From assembly GCA_039707465.1 (NCBI GenBank), contig CM077647.1:119848610-119912609 (forward strand): 64,000 nt of DNA. Direction: 5' to 3'. Below are positions 54,440 to 64,000 of this stretch, in pieces (position 1 is the stretch's first letter; each line of letters begins with the position of its first letter). The stretch is from Rhabdophis nuchalis. Taxonomy: Eukaryota; Chordata; Lepidosauria; Squamata; Natricidae. The notes under the pieces were generated by a model. The model was not told the origin of the DNA and did no database searches. It was given only the letters and a program-made list of their open reading frames with translations. Position numbers and translations under genes: made by a program.

Positions 54440-56760
54440 ATTGACACCGTGTTAGCTTTTGTGAGGACATAAGTGTGCCTATCAAGAGTTTGTGTACAGG
54501 TAGCAACAATAAATCTTGGCTCACAACTAAGTTCAAGCAGCTACATCATGCAAAAGAAGAAGCATACAAGAAAAAAGATAAACTGCTGTATACTCAAGCC
54601 AGGAATGTATTGACAAGGGAGAACAGAATAGCAAAGAGAAGCTACTCCAAGAAGCTGAGAAATCAGTTCTCAGCTAATGAACCAGCGGCTGTGTGGAGAA
54701 GCCTGAAGAACGTAATTGACTACAGCAGACTCCATCCCTTATTGAAGGAATCATCAACTGGCAGATGACGTGAATGAGTTCTTCTGTAGGCTTGAGGCAC
54801 AGATCACTGTCATCTAATACTACCTCCTCCACCTCAGATACACCAACAGTATCCAAATCTCCTACATCTATCTCCAATTATCTGTCACACAAACACACCT
54901 CGGTGATCCTATAAAGAGGTATGATGTCTATTTCATAGACAAAAGATCAGATTCAGTTGGAGTAGCTCCTTCTTGCTTGAAAGCCTTTGCTGAACAACTG
55001 GCCCATCTGCAAGTCATCACGGATATGCTGTTAACCCCCTTTCAGTTTGTGTACTGAGCCAATAGGTTGGCAGATGATGCTGTCAATATGGCAATTGCAA
55101 CATCTTGAATTCCTGGGGACATGCACAGGTCCTTTTTGTAGATTTCAGCTTGGCATTCAATACCATCATTCTAAGTGGATTGTTAGCTTTTTGACAGATA
55201 GGAAGTAACAGGGAAAAACACATCTAGTATCTGGGCAATTAGTATAGGGCCTCCAAGCTGTGTGCCCTCTTCATTGCTCTTTTCTCTCTATACCAATGAC
55301 GGCATGTGAAGTTTGCAAACGATATAACAGTCATTGGCCTAATTCAAGAGAATGATGACTCTGCATATAGACAAGAAGTCTATATGCAGACGACCCCAAG
55401 CTGCAGGAATAGCCAACACTCCAGAAGATAGGCTTAAGATACAGAAGGATCTAGACAAACTTGAACATTGGGCACTATGTAATAAAATGAAATTCAATTG
55501 TGAAAAAAGTAAGGTCCTACATATAGACAAGAAAAACAAAATGCACAAGTACAGTATAGGTAGTACCTTGCTCAATAGTAGCAACTGTGAGAGGGATCTA
55601 GGAATCCTAGTGGACAACCATTTGAATATGAGCCAGCAGTGTGCAGCAGCTGCCAAAAAAGCCAACACAGTTCTAGGCTGCATAAACAGAGGGATAGAAT
55701 CTAGATCACGTGAAGTGTTAATGCCACTGTATAGTGCCTTGGTAAGGCCACACTTGGAATACTGCATACAGTTTTGGTCGCCACGATGTAGAAAAGACGT
55801 GGAGACTCTGGAAAGAGTGCAGAGAAGAGCAACCAAGATGATTAGGGAACTGGAGACTAAAAAATATGAAGAACGGCTGCAGGAGCTGGGTATGTCTAGT
55901 TTGATGAAGAGAAGGACCAGGGGAGACATGATAGCAGTGTTCCGATATCTCAGAGGGTGCCACAAAGAAGAGGGAGCCAAACTATTCTCCAAGGCACCTG
56001 GGGGTAGGACAAGAAGCAATGGGTGGAAACTAATCAAGGAGAGAAGCAACTTAGAACTAAGGAGAAATTTCCTGACAGTTAGAACAATTAACCTCTGGAA
56101 CAGCTTGCCTCCAGAAGTTGTGAATGCCCCAACCCCGGAAGCCTTTAAAAAGATGTTAGATAGCCATTTGTATGAAATGGTATAAGGTTCCTGCCCATGC
56201 AGGGGGTTGGACTAGAAGACCTACAAGGTCCCTTCCAACTCTGCTATTGTATTGTATTGTATTGAACAACTGGCCCTGTGGCTGGAACAATCTGGAGCAG
56301 AGCATGCTTAAAATTGCAGACATGAGAGTGGACTTTAGGAAGAATCCTTTTATTCTACTACGCTTTACACTATTCAATAGAAACTTTCATGTTTTTAGGT
56401 TATATAATTTCCCAGGACTTGAAATGGATATATAATATTAGAACCATCATTAAAAAGGCACAACAAAGAACATTCTTCCTGTGTCAATTTAAGAAGTTCA
56501 GAATATCCCAAGAACTGTTGATACAGTTCTACAGAAGAATTATTGAATCTGTCACATGTACTTCTAGAACTGTCTGGTTTGGTATAGGAACCAAACAGGA
56601 CAGGTACTGCCTCCAGTGGATAGTTCGGACTGCAGAATGAACAACTGCAACCAGCTTATATAGACTATATTTGCACAGGTCAGAAGGAAGGCTGAGGAAA
56701 TATCTACAGATTGCTCACATCCTGGACACAAATTGTTTCAATTTGTAATTCTTAATTGTT
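54440..56760 (+). mobile_element. Jockey-group LINE relic interrupted by a CR1
   Basis: The left part encodes KSWLTTKFKQLHHAKEEAY, NVLTRENRIAKRSYSKKLRN and AAVWRSLKNVIDYSR (linker before reverse transcriptase). The right part encodes MRVDFRKNPF, a FISQDLKW-like stretch and KKAQQRTFFLCQFKKF, and reaches LLPSG-like text, the region after the YADD block. The reading resumes on the far side of the CR1 at 55385-56270, so the CR1 is a later insertion. It is heavily mutated. Confidence 0.65.
55385..56270 (+). mobile_element. CR1 LINE, 5'-truncated
   Basis: The coding text HWALCNKMKFNCEKSKVLHI, LVRPHLEYCIQFWSPRC, ETLERVQRRATKMIRELE and FRYLRGCHKEEGAKLFSKA is open for 277 codons (55352-56185). It is followed by the 3' UTR GGGGGTTGGACTAGAAGACC and a (TATTG)n tail. 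Only reverse transcriptase downstream of the active site remains. Confidence 0.9.
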
Positions 56761-57150
56761 TCAATCCACCCTTTGGATGGCACTATAGGTCATTGCATGT
56801 TGAAACAACTAGACGAGGGACAGGTTTTTTTCCCTTGTGCCAACACTCTGCTGAACACCTAATGCTCAAGAGTGCTATCTAATGTGTATGTACTCTTACG
56901 CTAGTATGGCTGTAATATTATTTATTCTTATTATTTTCTTTATTACCCCCTCTTAATAGTATTAAAATTATGACAATGATTATTATTGTTGCTTTGCATA
57001 TACACTTGAGAGCTTCTGCCCCAGAGACAAATACCTTGTGTGTCTAAACACACTTGGTCAAATAAACTCAGAGTCTCTTATCTTCTCTCCTCTCTCGCAT
57101 TTGATAACGGATGATGAATGCCTAATTATGAAGTTTTGTAGTCGTCGCTA
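56761..57150. other. No feature recognised
   Basis: This is A/T-rich text between the LINE relic and the CpG-rich segment. No exon is supported. Confidence 0.35.
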
Positions 57151-57329
57151 TCTTTTGAGGTATTTGTTGTGCCCATTCCGGAGTATTTCAGAATCTATAC
57201 TATATATGCTGTATGAAATTGTGTTTTTGTGTGTGTGTTTGAAGGATCTAAAAAAAAGAGGAGGCAAAAGAGTGTTCCTATTACCCAATCTCGTTGGTTC
57301 ACTTTCTCCACTTGAAGCTGCCCTTCTCA

Positions 57330-57720
57330 ATCTCAGAGTGGGAGAGAAGCAGCGGCTGAAACGAAGGTCTAGCTCTCTCCACGCGCTTCCCACTTTTGAA
57401 GCTCTAAGGGACAGGATGACGCGGGAGCCACGCTCCCTTTGAACGCGGCCGCTGCTTCAGCTCTCTTCCGGGTTTCCCTGTGGAGAGTCGTTGGGGCCGC
57501 GCGCCGGAGATGGTGAGGCCCCGCCCTCTCTCCCGCCAATTCCCGCCCCTTGGCGGGGCAAGGAGGCGGCTGGGAGGTTCCTGGGGAAAGAAGGCGCAGT
57601 GGCGGGGAAAGATTTGGGGAGGAAACCCGTAGGAAGGTGTGGGAAAGAAACGTTGCTGGGGTCAAGGTTGCTCTTCCCTCTGGGGAAGTTCAATGGGGAG
57701 AAAAGATCACGATCAGGATA
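57330..57720 (+). promoter_or_regulatory. CpG-rich candidate promoter and first exon
   Basis: This segment is rich in CG dinucleotides (for example GCGGCCGC and GGGGCCGCGCGCCGG) in an otherwise CpG-poor region, and is not part of a recognised repeat. At 57510-57512 GGAG-ATG is followed directly by GTGAGG, a good splice donor, so a start codon may end exon 1. GC boxes (CCCGCCC, GGGGCGGG types) lie around it. The target gene is unknown, and most of it would lie beyond the window or in small exons I cannot identify. Confidence 0.4.
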
Positions 57721-58283
57721 GCGCTCTGTTAGTTACTTAGGCTGGTGCCAGGCAGTTGGCTTCTACTCTTGGTGACAGGAGAGACAAATACTCGTTGCCT
57801 TGATCTGTGCCGATGACAACCGGCAGTTTTCTTAGAGCCATTCCAGGAATCTGACCCTTTCCTTCCCTGCCTTTTCTTTACTCCCGCTTTGCTAAGTGTC
57901 ATCAGTTTTTCTAATCTGTCATCCTCTTGACCTTCCTTAATTCTCCAAATTCAGTTTTTACAATACCTCATGTGAAAAACTTGGTTCTGAGTATTTTCCA
58001 CACTGGTATAATTTACACAAAGGCCTTGATCTATTCAAATCAGGCAAAACTACAGCAAATGTTTCTTCCTGTGCTATTTATAAAAAAAGTGAAACACCGT
58101 TACAGTATTTGAATGCAATGCTACCATTGCACATTGAATAATTGTTCATTTGTACAAGAAAGAGTAAAGCTCTCTTTAGGGAAACATTTGCTCATGAGAG
58201 CAATCTTACTCTTTGTCCATTAAGTTGATGAGTTCATTGCTGAAAGAGACAAATCCCTCAGAAAAGCAACAGGTTTATGTATA
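57721..58283. other. No feature recognised
   Basis: This is putative first-intron sequence if the CpG-rich first exon is real. Confidence 0.3.
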
Positions 58284-58632
58284 CCCGCAGTCCTCGGCTT
58301 ACAACCATTTGATTAGTGACCATTCAAAGTCAAAATGGCATTGAAAAAAGAGATATATGAACATTTTTCACACTGATGACCAATTCAGATGCTTGGCAAC
58401 TGGCATGTATTTACAATGGTTCCGTTGTCCTGGGGTCATACGATCACCCTTTGTAACCTGACAAACAAATTCTGTGTGGAAGCCAGATTCAATGAACATC
58501 TGGGTTACCAATTTAACAGCTGCAATGATTTACTTCAACTCTGGCAAGAAAAGCTGTAAAATGGGGCAAAACTCACTTAGCAACTGTCTTGTTTAGCAAC
58601 AGAAGTTGTGGTCGAAAGTTGAAGATTACCTG
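58284..58632. mobile_element. TA-target MITE (CAGTCCTCGGCTTACAAC family)
   Basis: The left end CAGTCCTCGGCTTACAACC and the right end, reversed, CAGGTAATCTTCAACTTTCGACC, sit between TA dinucleotides. It is the opposite orientation of the family at 1-268. There is no transposase. Confidence 0.65.
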
Positions 58633-59193
58633 TATGATGCCTATCCTACCCTATAGCAAGAGTTGATAGATAATTAACCAAGTTGCTATATATTTGCATA
58701 TTAGACTTGTCTCCATCTCAAGCAATGTTACGGGAAAATCCCCTTCATTGGGGTGCTAAGAAATTCAGCACTTCGATAATGGCAGCCGCAGCACCAAAGA
58801 GAAGAGAAGGTTGAAAGATACAAGTGGCTGTTCTGTTGCAACACACTGGCCAGCCATATTTTGGCTACCATATTATACAATCTCTCCCGTTAGGGAGGCG
58901 TGTGTAATGCAAACTCAGAAAGTAAGCCGACATGAGTAAATCATGATTTAATGATTGATGAATATACGTTTGATGATAATTATGACAGCGTCAATTTTCT
59001 TTTCTTTCTGTCTCACCCCCACATACTCGCCCATCTCAGATATTAACCATATGCTAAATTATCTTTTGATTAGGTTCCCATCAGTGATTCAGCACAACCA
59101 TTTTTAAATGTAAAGTGAATGCTTTGGACAGAATTATTCTGGTTTCCTGAGTTGAACCAAAGGTTTAATCTACTATTCTCTTGCTGTCCTCAG

Positions 59194-59311
59194 AAACCAC
59201 CGTTGGATGGAACAGATTCATCCCATATGCAGCATTCTAGATTACAAGCCTCCAGATGCCTTGGAGGAAAAAGCAGAAGTTGAAGAAAATATGAACAATG
59301 ATGATGCATAG
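59194..59311 (+). other. Candidate exon of an unidentified gene
   Basis: The acceptor CTGTCCTCAG and donor TAG|GTAATT bound 118 nt. Joined to the ATG at 57510 it gives 29 codons before TGA. In another frame it reads HRWMEQIHPICSILDYKPPD, then ALEEKAEVEENMNNDDA and TAG. Neither product is recognised, so it could be 5' UTR, a coding exon or chance. Confidence 0.25.
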
Positions 59312-59472
59312 GTAATTCTTAAAGTATCATGGTCAGAAAACAAGCTCTGCTCATCAGATTTTCAGATGACACTCAATAGTAGCAATTATGAGAGACATGT
59401 AAGTATCCTAGTAGACCACCACTTGTGTGAGTCAGCAGTGTTAAAGCTGCCAAAAAAGCTAATGCAGTTCAG

Positions 59473-59640
59473 TGGTGGGTTTCAAAATTTTTTGGAACCT
59501 CTTCTGTAGGTGTGGCCTGCTTTGTGGGAGTAGCTTGCCGGCCATGTGATCAAGTGGGAGTGACTTGACAGTCATGTGACCAGGTGGGAGTGGCTTAGCA
59601 GTCATGTGATTTGGTGGGAATGGCCAAGACGATGTCACTG
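59473..59640. mobile_element. hAT-type MITE left fragment
   Basis: CAGTGGTGGGTTTCAAAATTTTTTGG matches the family terminus at 40642. It is followed by repeated GTGGGAGTGGCTT/TCATGTGA blocks. A right terminus was not found. Confidence 0.55.
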
Positions 59641-60226
59641 AATTATTTGTCCTGATGGATGATCTACAAAAAGAAGATATAAAAAGGGAAATTTATTATT
59701 TTGTGCACTTACTACTTAAATAAGATTAAAATAAGTACACAAAACAATAAAAGAGCTACTTACAGAAGTAAGACGACTGTCCTTGCCAGTCTTCAGTATC
59801 ACTGACTCCAATGAACAGATTTCTTTTTATGAAATTTATTCCTCAGTTCAAAAAACAGGAACATATGAATTAGGTTCAATACTTAGGACTTGCCCTGCTG
59901 CAGGGAGCAGATACAGGTTTCTGCATGCTGGGCTATTGTGGGGTCTTTGAATCTGTCTCACAACAGATGCATGAAAGCATGTCTTGCAGCTCCAGAACCC
60001 CATTATTGTGGAGAGACAACAACCATCCTCCTGCATCCCCATCCAGGTTTGATGTAATGGTATAGGTCCAGGCATGCTCGACTGGGTACATTGTTCAATA
60101 GCGCTCCATGTAGTAGCAGACTTCAGTCAGGAAGTAAGCTAAGTTCCTAGGTCACCCATTGAACCATTCTCTGGTACTAGGACGTATCCAGGCAGCAGCC
60201 CAACTAAAGCTAGGGGTGCCTGAATT

Positions 60227-61067
60227 CAGAGGTGATATCCAGCCAATTCTGACTGGTTCTAGCAAACAGCGGAAATTTTGAGTACTATATTTTCAGAGTA
60301 TATGACGCACCAGAGTATAAGACGCACCAAGATTTTGAAAAAGCAAATTAAAAAAAAAGGTGTTGCATTCTGTGGACGTCCCAAAAATGGCCCGTTTTTT
60401 ATGAAAACGCCTCCCCTTTTTTAAAAAAAGGTTATGAATAGCCTTTCAGAGGCTTGTAGAGTGTTCAGGGGGTGGGGCAAAAACAAGCAAAAAACAGCCC
60501 ATTTTTCGCTCCTTTCTGCCCTCACCAGCCCCCAAAGCACCCTGGAAGCCTCCTAAAGGCTATGCATGGCCATTTTGGTGAAGGGGGTGGGATTTCAAAA
60601 GGCAAAAAAATGCTGTATTTAATGTAAAAGACACACCCAGATTTTCAGCCTCTTTTTTGAGGGAAAAGGGTGCATCTTATATTCTGAAAAATACAGTAGT
60701 TCAGAGAACCAGCAAATACTACCCTAACCGGCCTTGGTCCCATCTATTCTCTGCCTCCCAAGTCCCATCTGATCAGCTGGGTTTTCTTCTGTTGCCCTGC
60801 ACAGGAGAACAGAGCTGAAAAGCAAGTTAGTGGGGTGGGGAGGGAATGGAGATTTTACAGTATCCTTCCCCCAGGAGTGGGGTAGAAATGGAGATTTTAC
60901 AATATTCTTTCTCAGGAGTGGGGTGGAAATGGAGATTTTACAGTATTCTTTCCCTGGAGTGGGTAGAAATGGGAATTTTGCAGTATCCTTTCATTGCCAT
61001 GCCTGCCAAGCCAAGCCAAGCCACGCCCACAGAACAGGTAGTAAAAAAAATGTGAATCCCACCACTG
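60227..61067. mobile_element. hAT-type MITE carrying a nested TA-target MITE
   Basis: The left end CAGAGGTGATATCCAGCC and the right end, reversed, CAGTGGTGGGATTCAC belong to the family at 42223. Flanking 8-mers do not match, so the target duplication has decayed. A TTTTACAGTATTCTTTC..GGAGTGGG.TGGAAATGGAGA tandem motif (about four units) lies at 60845-60985. The insert at 60285-60696 splits the GAGTAGTTCAGAG motif. Confidence 0.7.
60285..60696. mobile_element. TA-target MITE with a matching empty site in the window
   Basis: The termini CTATATTTTCAGAGTATATGACGCACC and, reversed, CTGTATTTTTCAGAATATAAGATGCACC are bordered by TA on both sides. The uninterrupted host sequence TTTTGAGTAGTTCAGAG is present at 42275-42291, which shows that exactly one TA was duplicated. 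Confidence 0.85.
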
Positions 61068-61693
61068 GTCTTAACCATATATGCATTTTTCTTCATATTC
61101 CATGCTTCAGGCCAGAGAATTTTAGCCAACCTTGGAGAACTCTTTCATTCATTTGCAGAAATGTTCAATTCCTCTCTTCTCTGGGAGGGGCTTGGAAAAA
61201 CCCTATCTGGAACACTGCGGAGCCACTGCCATTTTAAACAAATAATTCTATCGTGGATGGATTATGGATTAAGGGGCACCAATTCCTGGGGCAACCAGGA
61301 TCCCCTGTAAAAAAATCCACTCTAGAGAAGCTTTAAAAAGGTGCTTATCTCAGAGCAGCTGCTCTGCTAGAAACTACTGCAAAGCAGTATCCACAATTTC
61401 CAGATTTCCTGGGACTGTTGAATCAATGACATTCAAATGTGGAGATGTGAGAAGGCAGGCAGAGACAATTTGAGGCATACCATAACAATGAAAACAAAAA
61501 AAAACCTGAGAAGAGACATGAATATTTGAGTAGCTGGGCTTTCTGGCTTGAATTTGCTCAACATTCCCTTCACCAAATGGCATCTTTTTAATTGAACAGT
61601 TTCCTGCTCTCACTCCCAACAGAGGATTGAATCTGATGAACTAGTATCTAACAGCACATTGCTTCAGTTTCTTTAACTCAGGACCCTCCAGAT
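61068..61693. other. No feature recognised
   Basis: There are short unsupported frames only. Confidence 0.35.
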
Positions 61694-61826
61694 CAGGCGT
61701 GTCAAACTGGCAGCCCAATGGTCAGATGTGTCAGGCACAAACCACGCCCACCCTGGCTCCGCAAAGGCAAAAAAATATTGATATGTCACAAGATTTCTTG
61801 TAAAACAATCAGGTTTGACACCCATA
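61694..61826. mobile_element. 133-bp hAT-type MITE
   Basis: The ends CAGGCGTGTCAAACTGG and, reversed, TATGGGTGTCAAACCTG, with flanks CTCCAGAT and CTCTAGAT (7 of 8), match the termini and target style of the 3.1-kb composite at 18820-21912. Confidence 0.75.
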
Positions 61827-61834
61827 CTCTAGAT

Positions 61835-62268
61835 GGTCTGGGACTACTGCTACCAGAATTTCTTACCAAGATGGCTATGGTGAGAATATCTGAAATATAT
61901 TAGCTGTAGGACATAATGTTTCCTACTGAGATTTATGATTTGGCAGTTAGAATTTTCCTTCCTTAGCTCATATTAGAAAATAATGTTTCTAGCATCCTTA
62001 TCAAAGAATGTCAAATATATATGCTGAACTTTTCAAAATAATAAAAAAAACCTTTAATACTAATGTCTTTCCCACAAATTTTGACTTAGATTATTACTTC
62101 TTTGTTTCAGGACCATGAAAACTCATTCTGTGTTTTCAAATGTCTACATTACAGAAATCTGAATATGTAACATTTTTAGTTTAATATACATAACCAACTT
62201 CTTAGGAATAACCTTTTCCATCTGGGCAGTGAACAACAGAACTACTTGTAAATAATTACCATATTTTG
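61835..62268. other. No feature recognised
   Basis: This is A/T-rich sequence without a supported frame or repeat terminus. Confidence 0.35.
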
Positions 62269-62642
62269 GGGAGTATAAAATGCACCTTTTTCCCTCAAAA
62301 AAGAGGGTGAAAATCAGGATACGTCATACACTGAGTACAGCATTTTTGGGCCTCCCCAAACCCCGCCCCCTTTGCAAAAATGGCCATGCATAGCCTTTAG
62401 GAGGCTTCCAGAGTGCTCCTAGGGGCTGGGGATGGCAAACATGAGCTAAAAACAGGCCGTCTTTTGCTCATTTTTGCTCCCACATCCCCCAGGAGCACTC
62501 TACAAGCCTCCTAAAGGCTATGTAATAAATGGGCCCATTTTCGTGAAAAATGGGCAGTTTTGGGGAGATCTGCAGAGTGCAAAAACTTTTTTTAATTTGC
62601 CTCTTCAAAATCTTGGTGCATCTTATAGTCTGAAAAATACAG
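62269..62642. mobile_element. TA-target MITE (CCATATTTTGGGGAGTATAA copy)
   Basis: The ends CCATATTTTGGGGAGTATAAAATGCACC and, reversed, CTGTATTTTTCAGACTATAAGATGCACC are between TA dinucleotides, the same family as 42100 and 60285. Confidence 0.75.
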
Positions 62643-64000
62643 TATGTCTTTGCTTTATGACAGCACCAAGTGGCCTCCAGCTGGGTTGATTTTAAACAAT
62701 TGGCATGACCAGTTGCCAACTTGGGTGATGATCAGAAGAAATTAATTCAAACATAGGTTGTAAGAATGATATATTATGGTAAGGACTGCAGAGGTTTTTA
62801 TTCCTAGGTGAACACATCTATCAACAGGATGACCTTCACAGATCGCATTTTGAAAACCAAATAAAATAAAAAAACCTTTCTGAAGCAGAGACCTAGTCAT
62901 TGTTGGCAAGCACAGAAGCTTTACTAAAAACCAACCAGGTCAGAGGTATTTTGCTGTCCAAAATTGAACACCTGTTTTTGCATAGACATCTATTTTCAAT
63001 ACTAAATTATTAAAAGGCTTGTTGTGAAGCCTTTTGTACTAATGTTGCACACATGGATATCTAAGAGCCATAATTTGTATTGCAATGTTTTGCTAATTTA
63101 ACTCTTCCTCTGAAACACCTATGTGTCTCTTGTTTCCTCATCCAGATCAAGTGTTTCCAGTGAAAGCTTGAGGCAGAAGATACTGCAAACCATTTTTCCA
63201 TTGCTTAGCCAGAAAAAGTCCATAGGAGACCCATTCACCCTGGCCAGTGGGTCACAGCTCCTCTGTCCCATGAGCTTCTGTACAGCCCATTCACCGAAGC
63301 AGGGTTCATCCACCTAGGACAATTAGCTACCAACCATTCGGCTAGCTGCCAATGCCAGCAACCTGAAGCCATGGTACAATCAATTGCAGGAATGATGGGG
63401 TTTGAGAGAGGGGCTGCAGCCAAATGGCTTTAGAAAAAACAAACATTTGTTAGGAGAAAGAACAGGAGGGAATGGAAGCTCCTCTATATCTGATTGTACC
63501 TCCCCTATAACAAAGGAAAGGGAAGAGCAGGGGGAGGATTGGTAAGTATGCCAGCTTCATCCAAAGGGAAAGGAAGAGAGAGAGAGAGAGAAAAGAAAGA
63601 AAAAGAGAAAGAATGAATGAAAGAAAGAGGGAGAAGGGTAAAAGAAACATGTGGCATGGAGGGGCTCTGGCCCACTAGCCAGCCCAAATGGATCGGGGTA
63701 TGTCAGCTGAGTAGAAATGCTAGAGGAAAACAAGGAGAAACCCTGGCAGAGAAGGAGGCGCAGCTAAGGCTAGGTGACGAAAAGTCCCATTTCATAGCCA
63801 AAGGCCCAGAATTCAGCCACCAGGAAACAGTCAGCTCAGTCAAGCAGAGGCAGACTTGGGTTATGTCCCACATGATGAGGCTCAAGCTAGCCTCCAAAGT
63901 AAGAGACATGACTGACTCCTGCTTAATCAGATCTTTAATTTCGTTATTTAAAACAGTTGTGTTTCATTCTTCATTATTACTTAATATTTTGAAAAGGAAT
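62643..64000. other. No gene recognised; GA microsatellite
   Basis: A GA/GAAA-rich tract lies at 63569-63640. The open stretch at 63131-63319 behind CCTCATCCAG could be an exon but lacks a donor and is not credited. The remainder is unassigned. Confidence 0.35.

Noticed and set aside
57038..57442. 134-codon frame upstream of the CpG-rich region as a gene
   Set aside because: It has low-complexity composition, no family resemblance and no splice or promoter support.
63131..63319. Open segment behind a CCTCATCCAG acceptor as an exon
   Set aside because: It ends in a stop without a donor, has no recognised product and no compatible upstream exon.

Overview
This window is vertebrate nuclear DNA. 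It most resembles a squamate reptile, possibly a snake. The evidence is the repeat content: several L2/CR1-group LINEs, L1 3' ends, Ty3/Gypsy relics, tRNA-derived SINEs, hAT and TA-target MITEs, and abundant tetranucleotide microsatellites. There are no bacterial-type operons, and I recognised no tRNA or rRNA gene. The species is inferred, not read from a diagnostic gene.

The one convincing cellular gene runs from about 25.5 to 39.9 kb on the + strand. A 3-kb first coding exon (25726-28758) starts with a signal-peptide-like segment. It then has a Lys/Glu-rich ectodomain built of tandem repeats, and ends in a domain I recognise as the LRRC37 C-terminal domain. The next exon (29224-29331) encodes the membrane span. 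Ten small downstream exons, all phase-compatible, encode an acidic cytoplasmic tail that ends at TAA 39870-39872. No leucine-rich repeats are visible, although these give the family its name. The proximal upstream DNA carries RFX-like X-boxes and a CRE-like site. Part of the tail is made of tandemly duplicated micro-exons, and one exon lies inside a very recent 670-bp tandem duplication.

Region 1-18 kb is a nest of mobile elements. A Gypsy relic on the + strand (protease at 1.1-1.5 kb, reverse transcriptase at 11.6-12.9 kb) is split by a 10.1-kb block flanked by a 16-bp target-site duplication and ending in an A-rich tail. That block contains L2-type LINEs, a CR1 3' end triplicated in frame, a hAT MITE and microsatellites. 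A second Gypsy relic lies on the minus strand (13.9-18.1 kb) with one recognisable LTR (17676-18094).

Region 18-25 kb holds a 3.1-kb hAT-type composite, an inverted L1 fragment and a palindromic cluster of tRNA-like SINEs. Region 40-57 kb holds hAT and TA-target MITEs, a BEL/Pao-like gag relic, a nearly complete L2-type LINE (47183-50640), a GC-rich palindrome inside a hAT-type element (52434-53734), and a LINE interrupted by a CR1. Region 57-64 kb has a CpG-rich candidate promoter/first exon whose ATG is immediately followed by a splice donor (57510-57514), one weak candidate exon, and more MITEs. Most of the long open frames elsewhere belong to transposons or are microsatellite artefacts.
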